A stretch of 60,419 nucleotides of DNA from an uncultured Phycisphaerales bacterium (GCA_937927975.1 CALEZT010000281.1:1-60419), one strand, 5' to 3'. Shown: positions 18,073-28,666, counted from the stretch's first letter. Made by a program: numbers and translations. The notes: a model not told the origin generated them from the letters alone.

Positions 18073-18729
18073 ATGAATATGATGTATCGAACTGTGCTGA
18101 CGATAGCGTGTGTGGTCTGTTGCTCTGTAGCTGCGAACGCCGGCATCGTCAATGGAGATTTCGAGACTGGTGACCTATCTGGGTGGGTGACCACCGGCCC
18201 GGCATATGCTGTCACTGATGAGTTTCCCCGGGATTTCCTGGGCCTTGTTCAGCCGCCGTCGGGCGGCGTGTGGCTTCCGTCGCGAGGGTCCTACTTCGCG
18301 TCGCTATGGAGCACGGATAACGCGGGGACGGATGCTGCCGTGCTCGGCCAGACCTTCCTGGGTTCCGCGGGCGAAGTACTGCGGTTTGACTACTTCTTCG
18401 ACTTCGGGGATGTCGGGCCGTACTACGACACTGCTGTCGCCACACTACTTGGCCCGGACGGCAGCGTGATTTTCTTCGAGCATAACACTTTTGGGCACGA
18501 GTTGGCCGATGATGAGAACATGGGTTGGACAACGGTCGCATATGTCTTGCCCTCCAGCGGTTTTCATACGCTTGAATTCCATACCGCAGATGTGGTCGGG
18601 TCATTTGAGTCGATCTTGGGAATTGACAACGTAAGTGTCGGTGTTGTCATCCCTGTACCGGCCGCGATTGTTCTCGGAGGTGTCGGAATCAGTTTCGTCG
18701 GTTGGCTACGGAGGCGAAGAGTCCTTTGA
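18073..18729 (+). CDS. PEP-CTERM-like exported protein
   Basis: Start at the ATG at 18073, with AAGGAG nine bases upstream (a GTG at 18064 lies too close to that site). The 218-residue protein has a signal peptide (about 5-24, ending ANA), then a beta-sandwich beginning IVNGDFETGDLSGW, typical of carbohydrate-binding-like domains in PEP-CTERM proteins. The C-terminus reads PVPAAIVLGG, a hydrophobic stretch, then WLRRRR. That is the tripartite sorting tail, here with PVP in place of PEP. Exosortase cuts such tails and releases or anchors the protein at the surface. No exosortase gene lies in this window. Confidence 0.8.
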   Translation: MNMMYRTVLTIACVVCCSVAANAGIVNGDFETGDLSGWVTTGPAYAVTDEFPRDFLGLVQPPSGGVWLPSRGSYFASLWSTDNAGTDAAVLGQTFLGSAGEVLRFDYFFDFGDVGPYYDTAVATLLGPDGSVIFFEHNTFGHELADDENMGWTTVAYVLPSSGFHTLEFHTADVVGSFESILGIDNVSVGVVIPVPAAIVLGGVGISFVGWLRRRRVL

Positions 18730-18803
18730 GAAGGAAGATTAGCTCCAAGCTCTGCCGGGGGATTTTCAAGGTCTGAGTCGGTTGTCTGCCACCGATCTTG
18801 ATC

Positions 18804-21395
18804 TCAGAGCTTCTCCACTTTCTCGAAGACGAAGCCCTGGGGGCCGGCGTCGATGCGGATCGTGTCCCCGTCGGTGAATTTGCCGGCCAGGAGCTCCATC
18901 GCCAGCGGGTTCTCGATCTCCTGCTGGATCGTCCGCTTGAGCGGGCGGGCGCCGAAGACCGGGTCGTAGCCCTGCTCCATGATGAGGTCCCTGGCCTTGT
19001 CGGTGAACTCCAGGCGAATCTTGCGATCCTCGAGCCGTTCGGAGAGATAAGCGAGCTGGATGTCGACGATCTTCTTGAGATGCTCGCGGTTGAGCATGTG
19101 GAAGACGATCACCTCGTCGATCCGGTTGAGGAACTCCGGCTTGAAGACTTGTTTGAGGATGTCCTTGACGTGGGCCTCGATCTCCCAGTCGGCGCCTTGT
19201 TCCTCCGTCAGTTTCTGGATCTGCTGGCTGGCGATATTGCTGGTCATGATGATGACGGTGTTCTTGAAGTCGACCGTGCGGCCCTTGCCGTCGGTGAGCC
19301 GGCCGTCGTCGAAGACCTGCAACAGGACGTTGAAGACATCCGGATGCGCCTTCTCGACCTCGTCGAGCAGGATCACGGAATAGGGCTTTCGACGGACCGA
19401 TTCGGTGAGCCGGCCGCCTTCCTCGTAGCCCACGTAGCCCGGAGGGGCGCCGATCAGGCGCGCCACCGAGTGCTGCTCCATGAACTCGCTCATATCGACG
19501 CGTACCATCGCGCTGGGGTCGTTGAACAGGAAGTCCGCGAGGGCCTTGGCCAGTTCGGTCTTGCCGACGCCGGTCGGGCCCAGGAACAGGAACGTCCCGA
19601 TCGGTCGATTCGGATCGGAAAGCCCTGCACGGCTGCGGCGGACCGCGTTGCACAAGGCTACGACCGCCTCGTCCTGGCCCACGACTCGCCTGCGAATCTG
19701 CTCTTCCATGGTCATGAGCCGGTCTCGCTCGCCGGTCAGCAGGCGGGAGACCGGGATGCCGGTCCATTTAGCTACCACCTGGGCGATGCTCTCTTCGGTC
19801 ACCTCGTTGTGCAGCATCTTGGCCTTTTCCGCATCGACCAGTTGCGCCTCACGCTGTGCGAGGTCCTTCTTGAGATTGGCGATGGTCTCGTATTTCAATC
19901 GGGCGGCCTTCTCCAGTTCGCCGCGGCGCTGCGCGTCCTCGAACTGCGTCTCGGCGTCCTCGATCTGCTGTTTGAGGGCCTTGATCTGGTCGATGCCGCC
20001 TTTCTCCAGTTCCCACTGGGCGGTGAGCCTGCGGTTCTGCTCCTCCAGGTCCGCCAGTTGTTGCTCCGCCTTCTTGAGCCGGTCCTGACTGGCGGTGTCT
20101 TTCTCCTTCTTGAGGGCCTCCCGTTCGATCTGGAGCTGGATGATCCGTCGGCGGATGTCGTCCAGCTCCGCAGGCAGCGAGTCGTTTTCGATCCGCAGCT
20201 TGGACGCGGCCTCGTCGATCAGGTCGATGGCCTTGTCGGGCAGCCAGCGGTCGGTGATGTACCGCTGCGAGAGGGTGGCCGCCGAGACGATCGAGGCGTC
20301 GGTGATTCGCACGCCGTGATGGGTCTCGTAGCGGTTCTTGAGTCCGCGGAGGATCGCGATTGTCGCCTCGATGGTGGGCGGCTCCACGAGGATCTGTTGG
20401 AAGCGTCGCTCCAGGGCGGCGTCTTTCTCGATGCGTTTGCGGTATTCGTCGATGGTGGTCGCGCCGATGCAACGCAACTCGCCTCTCGCCAGCGAGGGCT
20501 TGAGCAGGTTGCCTGCGTCCATCGCGCCTTCGGCGCCGCCTGCTCCGACGACCGTGTGCAATTCGTCGATGAACAGGATGATCTGTCCGTCGGCCGCGAC
20601 GACCTCTTTGAGCACGGCTTTGAGCCGGTCTTCGAACTCGCCGCGGTATTTGGTGCCTGCGATCAGCGCGCCCATATCCAGCGCGATGACCCGCTTGTTC
20701 TTGAGGCCCGTCGGCACGTCGCCGGCGACGATTCGCTGGGCGAGCCCCTCGACGATCGCGGTCTTGCCGACGCCGGGCTCGCCGATCAGGACGGGATTGT
20801 TCTTGGTCCTGCGGTTCAGGACCTGCATGCAGCGACGGATCTCCTCGTCCCGTCCGATCACCGGGTCGAGCTTGCCCTTGCGGGCCTTCTCCAGCAGGTC
20901 GACGCCGTACCGTTCCAGGGCTTTGTACTTCTCCTCGGGGTTTTGGTCGGTGACCTTCGCGCCGCCGCGAACGTCGGCCAGGGCGCTCTGGATCTTATCG
21001 GGCGTGATGGAATTGAGCTTGAGGATCTCGCGAGCGTCGCTCTTGATCGCGGCCAACGAGAGCAGCAGGTGCTCGACGCTGAGGTATTCGTCGCCCATCT
21101 TGTCGGCGCGGTTCTGGGCGTCCAGCACGATCTGGTTGAACGCCGGGTCGGGCATCATCTGGCCGGCGCTGGTGCCCTGCGCCAGGCGACCCAACTCGCC
21201 CTCGGTCATGGTCTTGATCCGGCCGACGTTGGCGCCGATCTTCTTGAGGATCATCTCGGTAACGCCGCCCTCGTCGCTGAGCAGAGCGCCAAGCAGGTGC
21301 AGGGGCGACAAGACGGTATGGGATTTGGCCATCGCGATCTGTTGAGCGGTCGCCAGGGCCTCTTGGGCTTTCAGTGTGAATTTCTCAAATTTCAT
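18804..21395 (-). CDS. clpB: ATP-dependent chaperone ClpB
   Basis: An 863-residue ClpB starting [13 protein letters not shown] at 21395; a 12-residue in-frame extension lacks support. The N-terminal Clp repeat domain covers about 1-150. NBD1 has Walker [10 protein letters not shown] and Walker [10 protein letters not shown]. The long coiled-coil middle domain at about 400-530 separates ClpB from ClpA/ClpC. NBD2 has Walker [10 protein letters not shown] and ILLDEVEKA. It threads aggregated proteins through its pore together with DnaK. No CIRCE element or clear heat-shock promoter was seen upstream. A long ORF on the opposite strand is a shadow. Confidence 0.96.
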   Translation of the reverse strand: MKFEKFTLKAQEALATAQQIAMAKSHTVLSPLHLLGALLSDEGGVTEMILKKIGANVGRIKTMTEGELGRLAQGTSAGQMMPDPAFNQIVLDAQNRADKMGDEYLSVEHLLLSLAAIKSDAREILKLNSITPDKIQSALADVRGGAKVTDQNPEEKYKALERYGVDLLEKARKGKLDPVIGRDEEIRRCMQVLNRRTKNNPVLIGEPGVGKTAIVEGLAQRIVAGDVPTGLKNKRVIALDMGALIAGTKYRGEFEDRLKAVLKEVVAADGQIILFIDELHTVVGAGGAEGAMDAGNLLKPSLARGELRCIGATTIDEYRKRIEKDAALERRFQQILVEPPTIEATIAILRGLKNRYETHHGVRITDASIVSAATLSQRYITDRWLPDKAIDLIDEAASKLRIENDSLPAELDDIRRRIIQLQIEREALKKEKDTASQDRLKKAEQQLADLEEQNRRLTAQWELEKGGIDQIKALKQQIEDAETQFEDAQRRGELEKAARLKYETIANLKKDLAQREAQLVDAEKAKMLHNEVTEESIAQVVAKWTGIPVSRLLTGERDRLMTMEEQIRRRVVGQDEAVVALCNAVRRSRAGLSDPNRPIGTFLFLGPTGVGKTELAKALADFLFNDPSAMVRVDMSEFMEQHSVARLIGAPPGYVGYEEGGRLTESVRRKPYSVILLDEVEKAHPDVFNVLLQVFDDGRLTDGKGRTVDFKNTVIIMTSNIASQQIQKLTEEQGADWEIEAHVKDILKQVFKPEFLNRIDEVIVFHMLNREHLKKIVDIQLAYLSERLEDRKIRLEFTDKARDLIMEQGYDPVFGARPLKRTIQQEIENPLAMELLAGKFTDGDTIRIDAGPQGFVFEKVEKL

Positions 21396-21613
21396 CTCTC
21401 GGTCCTCGTTGCACGCACAGGACGTTTCCAAATTGCCGACACAAGTTCACGGAGAGCAGATGAGCAAATCGCATGCCCGCGCAGAAGATATCTGTAAATC
21501 GTTACTAATAAATGACTTGTGGTTCTTGTGGGGTTGGGAGAACGTGTCAAACTGGCAGGTCGATCTACACGTCTGGCGGGACACTTGCTCTCGGGGGCTT
21601 CGTGGGCGGGGTT

Positions 21614-22570
21614 TCAACCCAGCAACAGCAGCAGGATGTACAGCGTGTAGCCCCCGAGGAAGACCCCGGCCTGCCATCGCTCCAGCACGTGGCGTTTGCC
21701 GGTGAACATCCAGAGGAATAGCAGGACGCTGGAGACCACCAGCGCGCCGATATCGAGATTTGCCCGCGTTTCGAACGGGACGGGCCGGATTACCGCGCTG
21801 ACGCCCAGAATGAAGAACAGGTTGAAGATGTTCGAACCGACGACGTTGCCGATCGCGATGTCGGGGTTCTTGCGGTAGGCGGCCGTGGCCGAGGTGGCCA
21901 ATTCCGGCAGGGAGGTCCCCAAGGCTACGATGGTCAGGCCGATGATTGACTCGCTGATCCCCAGGGCGGTCGCCATCTTGACCGCGCCGCCCACAACCCA
22001 GCGACTGCCGAGGATCAAAGCTACGAAGCCGATCGCCATCATCACGCCGATCCGCTGGATGCTCATCTGGGCCTTGGGCACAGCGGACTCCACGCCCTCG
22101 AAGTTGCGTGCGATGCTCGCGGAGTAGTACAGGAAGATCGCGAAGAAGCACAGCAGGACCAATCCGTCGGCCCGGCTCAGGACCGAGCCGGGCGCTCCGT
22201 CGATCAGCAGATCGTTGGCCGCGATGCCAACCACGATGGCGGCCAGGAGGCTCAGCGGGATCTCCCGCCAGACGGTGCCGCGGGTAACCACGAGCGGATA
22301 GATCACGCCGGAGACGCCCAGGATCAGAAGGATGTTGGCGATGTTGCTGCCGATGACGTTGCCGATCGTGATGCCGGTGTTGCCCTGGACGCTTGCGGTC
22401 ACGTTGACCGCCAGCTCGGGTAGCGATGTCCCGAATGCGACGACGGTCAGGCCGACCACAAGGTCCGAGACGCGCAGCCTGCGGGCCAGCGAGGAGGCTG
22501 CCTCGACGAAGACGTCCGCGCCTTTGATCAACAACGCGAAACCGACCGGTATCAGCAAGTAGGCCAGCAT
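21614..22570 (-). CDS. Calcium/sodium (K-dependent type) antiporter, YrbG-like
   Basis: A 318-residue membrane protein with about ten hydrophobic segments and the internal duplication typical of the Ca2+/cation antiporter family. The two alpha-repeats are TVVAFGTSLPELAVN with GNVIGSNIANILL, and TIVALGTSLPELATS with GNVVGSNIFNLFF. The repeats carry the glutamates and asparagines that bind calcium and sodium. It probably exports Ca2+ in exchange for Na+ at the inner membrane. The ATG at 22570 is clear. It is followed on the same strand by clpB after 218 bases, but the genes are functionally unrelated. Confidence 0.9.
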   Translation of the reverse strand: MLAYLLIPVGFALLIKGADVFVEAASSLARRLRVSDLVVGLTVVAFGTSLPELAVNVTASVQGNTGITIGNVIGSNIANILLILGVSGVIYPLVVTRGTVWREIPLSLLAAIVVGIAANDLLIDGAPGSVLSRADGLVLLCFFAIFLYYSASIARNFEGVESAVPKAQMSIQRIGVMMAIGFVALILGSRWVVGGAVKMATALGISESIIGLTIVALGTSLPELATSATAAYRKNPDIAIGNVVGSNIFNLFFILGVSAVIRPVPFETRANLDIGALVVSSVLLFLWMFTGKRHVLERWQAGVFLGGYTLYILLLLLG

Positions 22571-22734
22571 GGCGATTTCTCAATCAAGAAACATGAATCC
22601 AAGGTCCTGCACGAAGGCCGTCATTATAGCGATTGTCTCGCCCATCGCAATCAGGCTGAATGCTGGACGCACGACCGATCCGGCGGTACGATCAGGACCC
22701 GATGCAACGACCGGTGGAATAGGAGGACTGAACT

Positions 22735-25700
22735 ATGCCGTCCATGATGCTCATAGCGTATCTGACCGCCGCTCTGTGGGGGGCGCAGACGCCGACGATC
22801 GAGAAGAAGCCTTTTCACGCCTGGGCGCCGACGCCGCCGATGGGGTGGAACAGTTGGGATTGTTTCGGCTGCACCGTCACCGAGGAGCTGACCAAGGCCA
22901 ACGCCGACTACATGGCCGAGCATCTCGCTCGCCACGGATGGCAGTACATCGTCGTGGACATCCAGTGGTACGAGCCCCAGTCGAAGGGGTGGGACTATGC
23001 CCGCAATCCCCAGCCCGTGTTGGACGAGTATGGTCGTTTGTGGCCGGTCGTGGCCAAGTTTCCATCGTCCGCCGACGGGAAGGGCTTCAAGCCTCTGGCC
23101 GACTACGTGCACGGCAAGGGCCTGAAGTTCGGAGTCCACCTGATGCGGGGCATCCCGCGGGAGGCGGTCAAACGCGACTGCCGCATTCTGGGCACGGATG
23201 TCACGGCCTCCGCGATCGCCAATACCGCCAGCACCTGTCCGTGGAATCCCGACATGTACGGCGTCGACATGTCCAAGCCCGGCGCGCAGGCGTACTACGA
23301 CTCGGTCTTCAAACTGTTGGCCGAGTGGGAGGTCGACTACGTGAAGGTGGACGACCTGTCGCGTCCGTATCACCCTCAGAAGGCCGAGGTCGAAGCGATC
23401 CGCAAGGCCATCGACGCCTGCGGCCGACCTATGGTGCTGAGCACCTCGCCCGGCGCCACGCCATTGGGGGTCGCAGATCACGTCGCGACGCACGCCAATC
23501 TCTGGCGGCTCACCGACGACTTCTGGGACAGTTGGCCGCTGCTGAAGCAGGAGTTCGCGATCTGCAACCGCTGGTCGCCCTACATTGGGCCTGGGCATTG
23601 GCCGGACCCCGATATGCTTCCCCTGGGGGCGATTCACGTCGGGCCGCAGATGAACAAGGGCTGGACGAAGTTCACCCGCGACGAGCAGGTGACGCTGATG
23701 ACGCTGTTCTGCATGGTCCGCGCCCCCTTGATGTTCGGGGGGCATCTGCCCTGGAACGACGAGTTCACGCTGTCGCTGATCACCAACGATGAAGTGCTTG
23801 CCGTCGACCAGCACAGTCTCAACAACCGCCAGCTCTTCCGGGAGGACGACCTGATCGGCTGGGTGGCGGATGTGCCGGACTCGCAGGACAAGTACCTGGC
23901 TTTGTTCAACGCTCGCGATGCAGGCGACGGCTTCGACCACTCGAAGGCCCTCTTTGCCAGCGAGATCCTCCGCGGCCGCTCGAACCGCTCTGTGGAGATC
24001 ACCGCGGACATCCGCGGCGCGCGCAAGCTGTTTCTCGTGGTCACCACGGCGGGCGACACTTTCGACTACGACCACGCCGACTGGATCGAGCCGCGATTGA
24101 TCGGGCCCGGTGGCGAGAGGAAGCTCACGGATCTCCCGTGGGTCAAAGCGACCGCAGGTTGGGGCCAGGTCGCGGTCGGCAAGAACGCCTCAGGCCAGGA
24201 TCTGACGTGGGATGGCAAGCCCGTCGCGTTCGGGATCGGCACACATGCGCCGTCGGTGATCGAGTACGACCTGCCGGCGGGGTACGAGACGTTCAAGGCC
24301 ACCGGCGCGATGGACGTCGGCAGTCGCGGCAGGGGATCGGTCCAGTTGTTCGTCTATTCGGAGCAGGCGGTCGTGCCTGTGCCTGAGAATGCGACGGTCA
24401 CGGCGTCCCTTGTGGACGCAGGTTTCTCCGGCCCGGTTCGGGTTCGCGACCTGTGGTCCCACCAGGATCTGGGCGTCTTCGAGAAGACTTTCTCCCGGGA
24501 GATCGCTTTTCACGGTGCGGGCCTGTATCGAGTTTCGCCGATTCAAGCGCCGCTGAAGGTTGCGTTCGAGGGGAAGGCGTCGGAACACAAGTGGATGCTG
24601 AAGGAATTGGACTCACAGTTGCCTTCCGACTGGTCCGAGTACGGGTTCCTCGTTCTGGAGCTGAAGACCTCGACGCCACAGCGGTTCTCCATATGGCTCC
24701 ACACCGCCGACGGCAAGCGCCGGCTCATGATCCAGCCTTTCGGCCAAAACGCCTGGCTGCGGGCCTCGATTCCGCTGCAATACTTCAAGGGCAAGGACCA
24801 GCGAGGCATGGACCTGGCCTCCACGAACAACCGGCGCACGAACTCGTTCTGGATGAGTCTCTGGGGCCCGTTCGGGCAGTTGAAGAACGTCGAGGCCCTC
24901 AGCGTCGTGATGGACCATCCGCTGAATTCGCCCACGCTGGAGATTCGCTCGATCAAACTGGCCAAGGAGGATGCGGGCTCGGAGTTCCTGGAGGGCCAGC
25001 CGGTCGTCGATGAGTTCGGCCAATGGGCCCACGCAGACTGGCCTCGCAAGATCAAGAGCCGTGAGCAGTTGGAGAGGGATATGGCCGAGGAGCGGAAGTC
25101 TTTCGCCGTCGGCGATGAGTTCGGCTATTGCGAATACGGCGGCTACAAGAACACGCAGGCCAAGGCGACGGGCTTCTTCCGAGTCGAGCAGATCGATGGC
25201 CGATGGTGGTTCGTGGACCCGCACGGGCACCTGTTCCTCTCCACCGGCGCCGACTGCATCGGGCTGGCGCGCGGTCAGGCGGGCGAGCAGAGCGGCGCCG
25301 CCCTCATCTACGACCGCATGGACGCCTGGGGCATGAACACGGTCGGCAATTGGTCGTCCCTGAGGCCGACGGACGAGGGCCGGCGAAAGGCCTACGTCAC
25401 GTCGTTCCGCGGTCCCCGTGCTGAACCCATGTACTTGGGCATGCCCGACGTGTACTCGGACGAATTCGCCCGCGGTGTCGACCAGGCCGCGGAAAGGCAG
25501 TGCGTTCCGCTCAGGAACGATCCCTGGCTGCTTGGCTACTTCCTGGGCAACGAGCCGCCATGGGAGGGACGCGAGAGCGAGATGGTGGATATGTTCCTCA
25601 ACGGTCCCGAGACGGCGACGCAAGCGAGACTCAAGGAGTACCTCGCCCAGGGCGATACGCCGAAACGTCGCGAGGAATTCGTCCACGGCATGTTCGAGCG

Positions 25701-26256
25701 GTACCTGAAGCTAATGGGCGACGCGATCAAGAAGTACGACGCGAATCACCTGAATCTCGGCATCCGTTTCGGCGGCGCCCCCGCGCCCGCCATCATGCAG
25801 ATGGGCAAGGCCTTCGACGTCTGCAGCATCAACATCTACGAATACGAGCCGACGAAGCAGTTGAAGGCTCTGTACGAAGCGACGGGCCGGCCGCTTCTGA
25901 TCGGCGAGTTCCATTTCGGCGTCCCCGCCGACGGCTTGGGCGCAGGTCTCGTGCAGACGGCCAATCAGATCGAGCGAGCCAAGGGCTACCGCTATTACAT
26001 CGAGCAGGCGGCGGCTCTGCCCGGCTTCCTAGGGGCCCACTGGTTCCAGTGGAGCGACCAGCCGGTCCTGGGCCGCATGGACGGCGAAAACTACAACATC
26101 GGATTCGTCGATGTCACGAACCGTCCCTACCCCGAGATGGTAGAAGCCGCGAAGGCGACGCACAAGCGTCTGTACGACGTCCACAGCGGCAAGCAGCCGC
26201 CATTTGCCGAGCGGCCGAAAGCGTCCGCGGCGGGAACGCCTGCGTCGCCCTGGTGA
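22735..26256 (+). CDS. Two-enzyme fusion: GH27 alpha-galactosidase-like and agarase-like glycoside hydrolase
   Basis: A 1173-residue exported protein (signal-like residues 1-18; AGGAGG before the ATG). Residues 30-420 are a GH27 TIM barrel: TPPMGWNSWDCFGC start, proposed nucleophile D206 in YVKVDDLS and acid/base D262 in WRLTDDFWDSW. Residues 450-545 look like an NPCBM domain (GIGTHAPSVIEYDL). Residues 605-760 form a jelly-roll-like module. Residues 780-1150 are a second barrel resembling GH50-type beta-agarases and other clan GH-A enzymes (WWFVDPHGHLFLSTGAD), with E940 in YFLGNEPPW and E1058 in LLIGEFHFG as the proposed acid/base and nucleophile. It could remove alpha-galactose and cut a galactan backbone. 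The substrate is inferred. Confidence 0.8.
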   Translation: MPSMMLIAYLTAALWGAQTPTIEKKPFHAWAPTPPMGWNSWDCFGCTVTEELTKANADYMAEHLARHGWQYIVVDIQWYEPQSKGWDYARNPQPVLDEYGRLWPVVAKFPSSADGKGFKPLADYVHGKGLKFGVHLMRGIPREAVKRDCRILGTDVTASAIANTASTCPWNPDMYGVDMSKPGAQAYYDSVFKLLAEWEVDYVKVDDLSRPYHPQKAEVEAIRKAIDACGRPMVLSTSPGATPLGVADHVATHANLWRLTDDFWDSWPLLKQEFAICNRWSPYIGPGHWPDPDMLPLGAIHVGPQMNKGWTKFTRDEQVTLMTLFCMVRAPLMFGGHLPWNDEFTLSLITNDEVLAVDQHSLNNRQLFREDDLIGWVADVPDSQDKYLALFNARDAGDGFDHSKALFASEILRGRSNRSVEITADIRGARKLFLVVTTAGDTFDYDHADWIEPRLIGPGGERKLTDLPWVKATAGWGQVAVGKNASGQDLTWDGKPVAFGIGTHAPSVIEYDLPAGYETFKATGAMDVGSRGRGSVQLFVYSEQAVVPVPENATVTASLVDAGFSGPVRVRDLWSHQDLGVFEKTFSREIAFHGAGLYRVSPIQAPLKVAFEGKASEHKWMLKELDSQLPSDWSEYGFLVLELKTSTPQRFSIWLHTADGKRRLMIQPFGQNAWLRASIPLQYFKGKDQRGMDLASTNNRRTNSFWMSLWGPFGQLKNVEALSVVMDHPLNSPTLEIRSIKLAKEDAGSEFLEGQPVVDEFGQWAHADWPRKIKSREQLERDMAEERKSFAVGDEFGYCEYGGYKNTQAKATGFFRVEQIDGRWWFVDPHGHLFLSTGADCIGLARGQAGEQSGAALIYDRMDAWGMNTVGNWSSLRPTDEGRRKAYVTSFRGPRAEPMYLGMPDVYSDEFARGVDQAAERQCVPLRNDPWLLGYFLGNEPPWEGRESEMVDMFLNGPETATQARLKEYLAQGDTPKRREEFVHGMFERYLKLMGDAIKKYDANHLNLGIRFGGAPAPAIMQMGKAFDVCSINIYEYEPTKQLKALYEATGRPLLIGEFHFGVPADGLGAGLVQTANQIERAKGYRYYIEQAAALPGFLGAHWFQWSDQPVLGRMDGENYNIGFVDVTNRPYPEMVEAAKATHKRLYDVHSGKQPPFAERPKASAAGTPASPW

Positions 26257-26306
26257 GCGGCCGCGCGAGGCGTCTATGCAGCAAAGCGTTGGAGTCAAAG
26301 GATCGC

Positions 26307-27461
26307 ATGGGAAGATACTTGAGTTACGGCATTCGTGTTCTTGTTGTCATGGTGGTTTTGGCGGGCGTGTTCTATCGCGTCAAGCTGTCGCCGATCCCAG
26401 TGTCGGCTGTCGTCGTCGCGCGGGGCCCCGTCGAGGCTGAGGTGATGGGCACCGGGACCCTCACCGCGCACACCAAGGCGACGATCGGCCCGGAAATCGC
26501 AGGCCGGATCGTCGAGTTGAAGGTTGACCAGAACGACGAAGTGGCCAAGGGGCAGCTTCTCGCCCGTCTGGACGACTCCGACTTGCGGGAGCAGCAGGCG
26601 ATCGCCAAGGCCAACCTGGAGGCGGCTCAGGCGACCCTCGATCGCGCCAAAGCCGAGCGGAAACGGGCCGAAGCGGTGGTCACCCAGGCCCGGCGCGAAT
26701 ACGACCGCCAATCGCAGCTCCAGGCCAAGCAGATCGCGTCGGAATCCGATCTGGACAAGGCCCGTGAGCTGTTGCACGTGGCGGAGGCCGAAGAGGCGAG
26801 GGCTATCGCGGCCGTGGCCGAGTCGCAGCGATTGATCGTCGCGGCCGAGCGAACGCTGGATTATCAGAACGTTCGCTTGGACGATACGAACATCACCAGT
26901 CCGTTCGACGGTCTGATCACCCGTCGAGACCGCGACCTGGGCGACGTGGTCGTGCCTGGGGCCGGCGTGTTCCAGTTGATTTCGACGCGGGACCTTTGGG
27001 TCTCCGCGTGGGTCGATGAGTCCTTTCGCGCCGTGCTAAAGCCCGGCCAGAAGGCCAGGATCGTCTTTCGCTCGGAACCGAAGAAAGACTATGCGGGTTC
27101 GGTCATCCGCATCAGCCCTGAGGTAGACCGCGAAACCCGCGAATTCCTGGTCGACGTCAAGCCCGATCAATTGCCGCAGGGCTGGGCGGTCGGGCAGCGG
27201 GCCGAGGTCTTCATCACCACCGGCGCCAAGGAAGACGTCGTCCGCATTCCCGGTAGAATGATTCGCTGGCGGGACAACCAGGCGGGAGTCTGGGTGAACG
27301 AGAACGGCAAAGCCTCCTGGCGAACGCTTGAATTGGGCATGGCCGGCAGAGAGTTCAGCGAGGTCGTTCGGGGCCTGGAGGAGAAAGACACGCTGATCGT
27401 CGCAGGCGAAGCGCAAGCGAAGAAATTGCAGCCGGGCAGGCGGGTGGTGCACGCAAAATGA
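26307..27461 (+). CDS. HlyD-type periplasmic adaptor of an ABC exporter
   Basis: A 384-residue membrane-fusion protein. One N-terminal membrane segment (about 7-25) is followed by a beta-barrel/lipoyl domain (GTGTLTAHTKATIGPEIAGR, IVELKVDQNDEVAKGQLLAR), a long coiled-coil hairpin (about 95-195, rich in Ala, Glu and Arg), the second lipoyl half (TSPFDGLITRRDRDLGDVV) and a C-terminal barrel. Adaptors of this type join an inner-membrane transporter to an outer-membrane channel. The stop overlaps the next start (ATGA), and the permease and ATPase follow, forming a DevBCA/MacAB-like set. The substrate is unknown. Confidence 0.88.
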   Translation: MGRYLSYGIRVLVVMVVLAGVFYRVKLSPIPVSAVVVARGPVEAEVMGTGTLTAHTKATIGPEIAGRIVELKVDQNDEVAKGQLLARLDDSDLREQQAIAKANLEAAQATLDRAKAERKRAEAVVTQARREYDRQSQLQAKQIASESDLDKARELLHVAEAEEARAIAAVAESQRLIVAAERTLDYQNVRLDDTNITSPFDGLITRRDRDLGDVVVPGAGVFQLISTRDLWVSAWVDESFRAVLKPGQKARIVFRSEPKKDYAGSVIRISPEVDRETREFLVDVKPDQLPQGWAVGQRAEVFITTGAKEDVVRIPGRMIRWRDNQAGVWVNENGKASWRTLELGMAGREFSEVVRGLEEKDTLIVAGEAQAKKLQPGRRVVHAK

Positions 27462-28666
27462 ACCTGGCCATGAGAGATATTCGCCACAAGCTCAGCCGGT
27501 TCCTGCTGACCGCGTTGGGCATCGGCCTGCTGCTGATGGTCGTCATGGGCATGGCCGGGATCTACCAGGGGCTCAGCGAGGACGCGCTGTGCTTCCTGGA
27601 GCGGACGAAGGCCGACCTCTGGGTCGTTCAGAAGGGCACTCGCGGCCCGTTCGCGGAAATCTCCCGCATTCCATGGAGTCTGGAGGATCGCGTCCACGCG
27701 GTCACCGGCGTATCGAGTGCGCGGGCTTTCGTGTCGCACACGATCCAGCGGGAATTCCGGGGTCGGCCTGTCCGCATGGTCGTGCAGGGTCTGGCCTGGC
27801 CGCGAGACGATGGACGCAGCCTGCCGTTGGTCGCGGGACGATCACTCGGTCAGGCTCACTATGAGATGATCGCCGACCGCTCCCTCGGCATGAGGCTGGG
27901 CGACGGCATTCGTCTGGGCAAGGATGTTTACACCGTGGTGGGAGTCACCGCGGGCATGGTCGGCCAAAGCGGCGACGGCATCGCGTTCTTCACGGTCCCC
28001 GATGCGATCGCGATCCAGTACGATACGCCGGGGGAGGCTGTCCGCATTGAGCGACAGGCCCGTCGATCCCGTCTGACAAAGCAGGACTTGGGCAACACGC
28101 AGCCTCTGCTCCTGGAGAGGGCAGCGGGCCCCGCGTCGGATCTTCCGGCCCTGGGCACTCAGAACGTCAGCGCGATCATGGTGAACGTAACGTCGGGAAC
28201 GGACCCGGCGCAGGTGGCCGGCGCCCTCTCGGGCTGGAGCGACATCACGGTCTATGCCAACGACGCGCAGCGGGAACTGTTGCTCAAGGCGATCGAACGC
28301 AACCGCAAGCAGATCGGCATGTTTCGCGCGCTGCTGGTGATCATCTCCGCCATCATCATGGCGCTGATCCTGTATACGTTGACGCTGGACAAGGTTCACG
28401 ACATCGCCATGCTCAAGCTGATGGGCGCGAGAAATCGTGTTATCGTCGCACTGATCGTGCAGCAGGCGTTGCTCTTGGGAGCGATGGGGTACGGCCTGGC
28501 CTACGGCATCGGGCTTTGGGTCTTTCCGTTGTTCCCCCGTCGCGTGGCCATCACCGACGAGAACCTCGTGCAGCTTGCGACCATCGTTCTGGCCATTTCC
28601 ATCCTGTCGAGCCTTCTGGGCATCTGGAAGGCGATGTCCATTCAACCCAACGAGATCCTGTCATGA
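27458..28666 (+). CDS. ABC exporter permease (DevC/FtsX-like)
   Basis: A 402-residue permease with four membrane segments: one at about 15-38, and three near the C-terminus (about 288-315, 330-350, 360-390). Between them is an extracytoplasmic domain. The motif KADLWVVQKGTRGPFAEI after the first segment is typical of DevC-type permeases of glycolipid and lipoprotein exporters. MLKLMGARNRVI and PNEIL near the end are the FtsX/MacB coupling region. It overlaps both neighbours by 4 bases (ATGA), so the three exporter genes are one transcript. Confidence 0.87.
   Translation: MNLAMRDIRHKLSRFLLTALGIGLLLMVVMGMAGIYQGLSEDALCFLERTKADLWVVQKGTRGPFAEISRIPWSLEDRVHAVTGVSSARAFVSHTIQREFRGRPVRMVVQGLAWPRDDGRSLPLVAGRSLGQAHYEMIADRSLGMRLGDGIRLGKDVYTVVGVTAGMVGQSGDGIAFFTVPDAIAIQYDTPGEAVRIERQARRSRLTKQDLGNTQPLLLERAAGPASDLPALGTQNVSAIMVNVTSGTDPAQVAGALSGWSDITVYANDAQRELLLKAIERNRKQIGMFRALLVIISAIIMALILYTLTLDKVHDIAMLKLMGARNRVIVALIVQQALLLGAMGYGLAYGIGLWVFPLFPRRVAITDENLVQLATIVLAISILSSLLGIWKAMSIQPNEILS

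Noticed and set aside
18798..21497. An 899-codon open frame on the strand opposite clpB
   Set aside because: It is the shadow of clpB, whose GC-rich codons leave the opposite frame open; it has no ribosome binding site and no domain, and clpB motifs are unambiguous.
21396..21613. CIRCE element or heat-shock promoter upstream of clpB
   Set aside because: No TTAGCACTC-N9-GAGTGCTAA-like palindrome and no convincing sigma-32 boxes; a TTGACA-like word near 21545 lacks a good -10 at proper distance.
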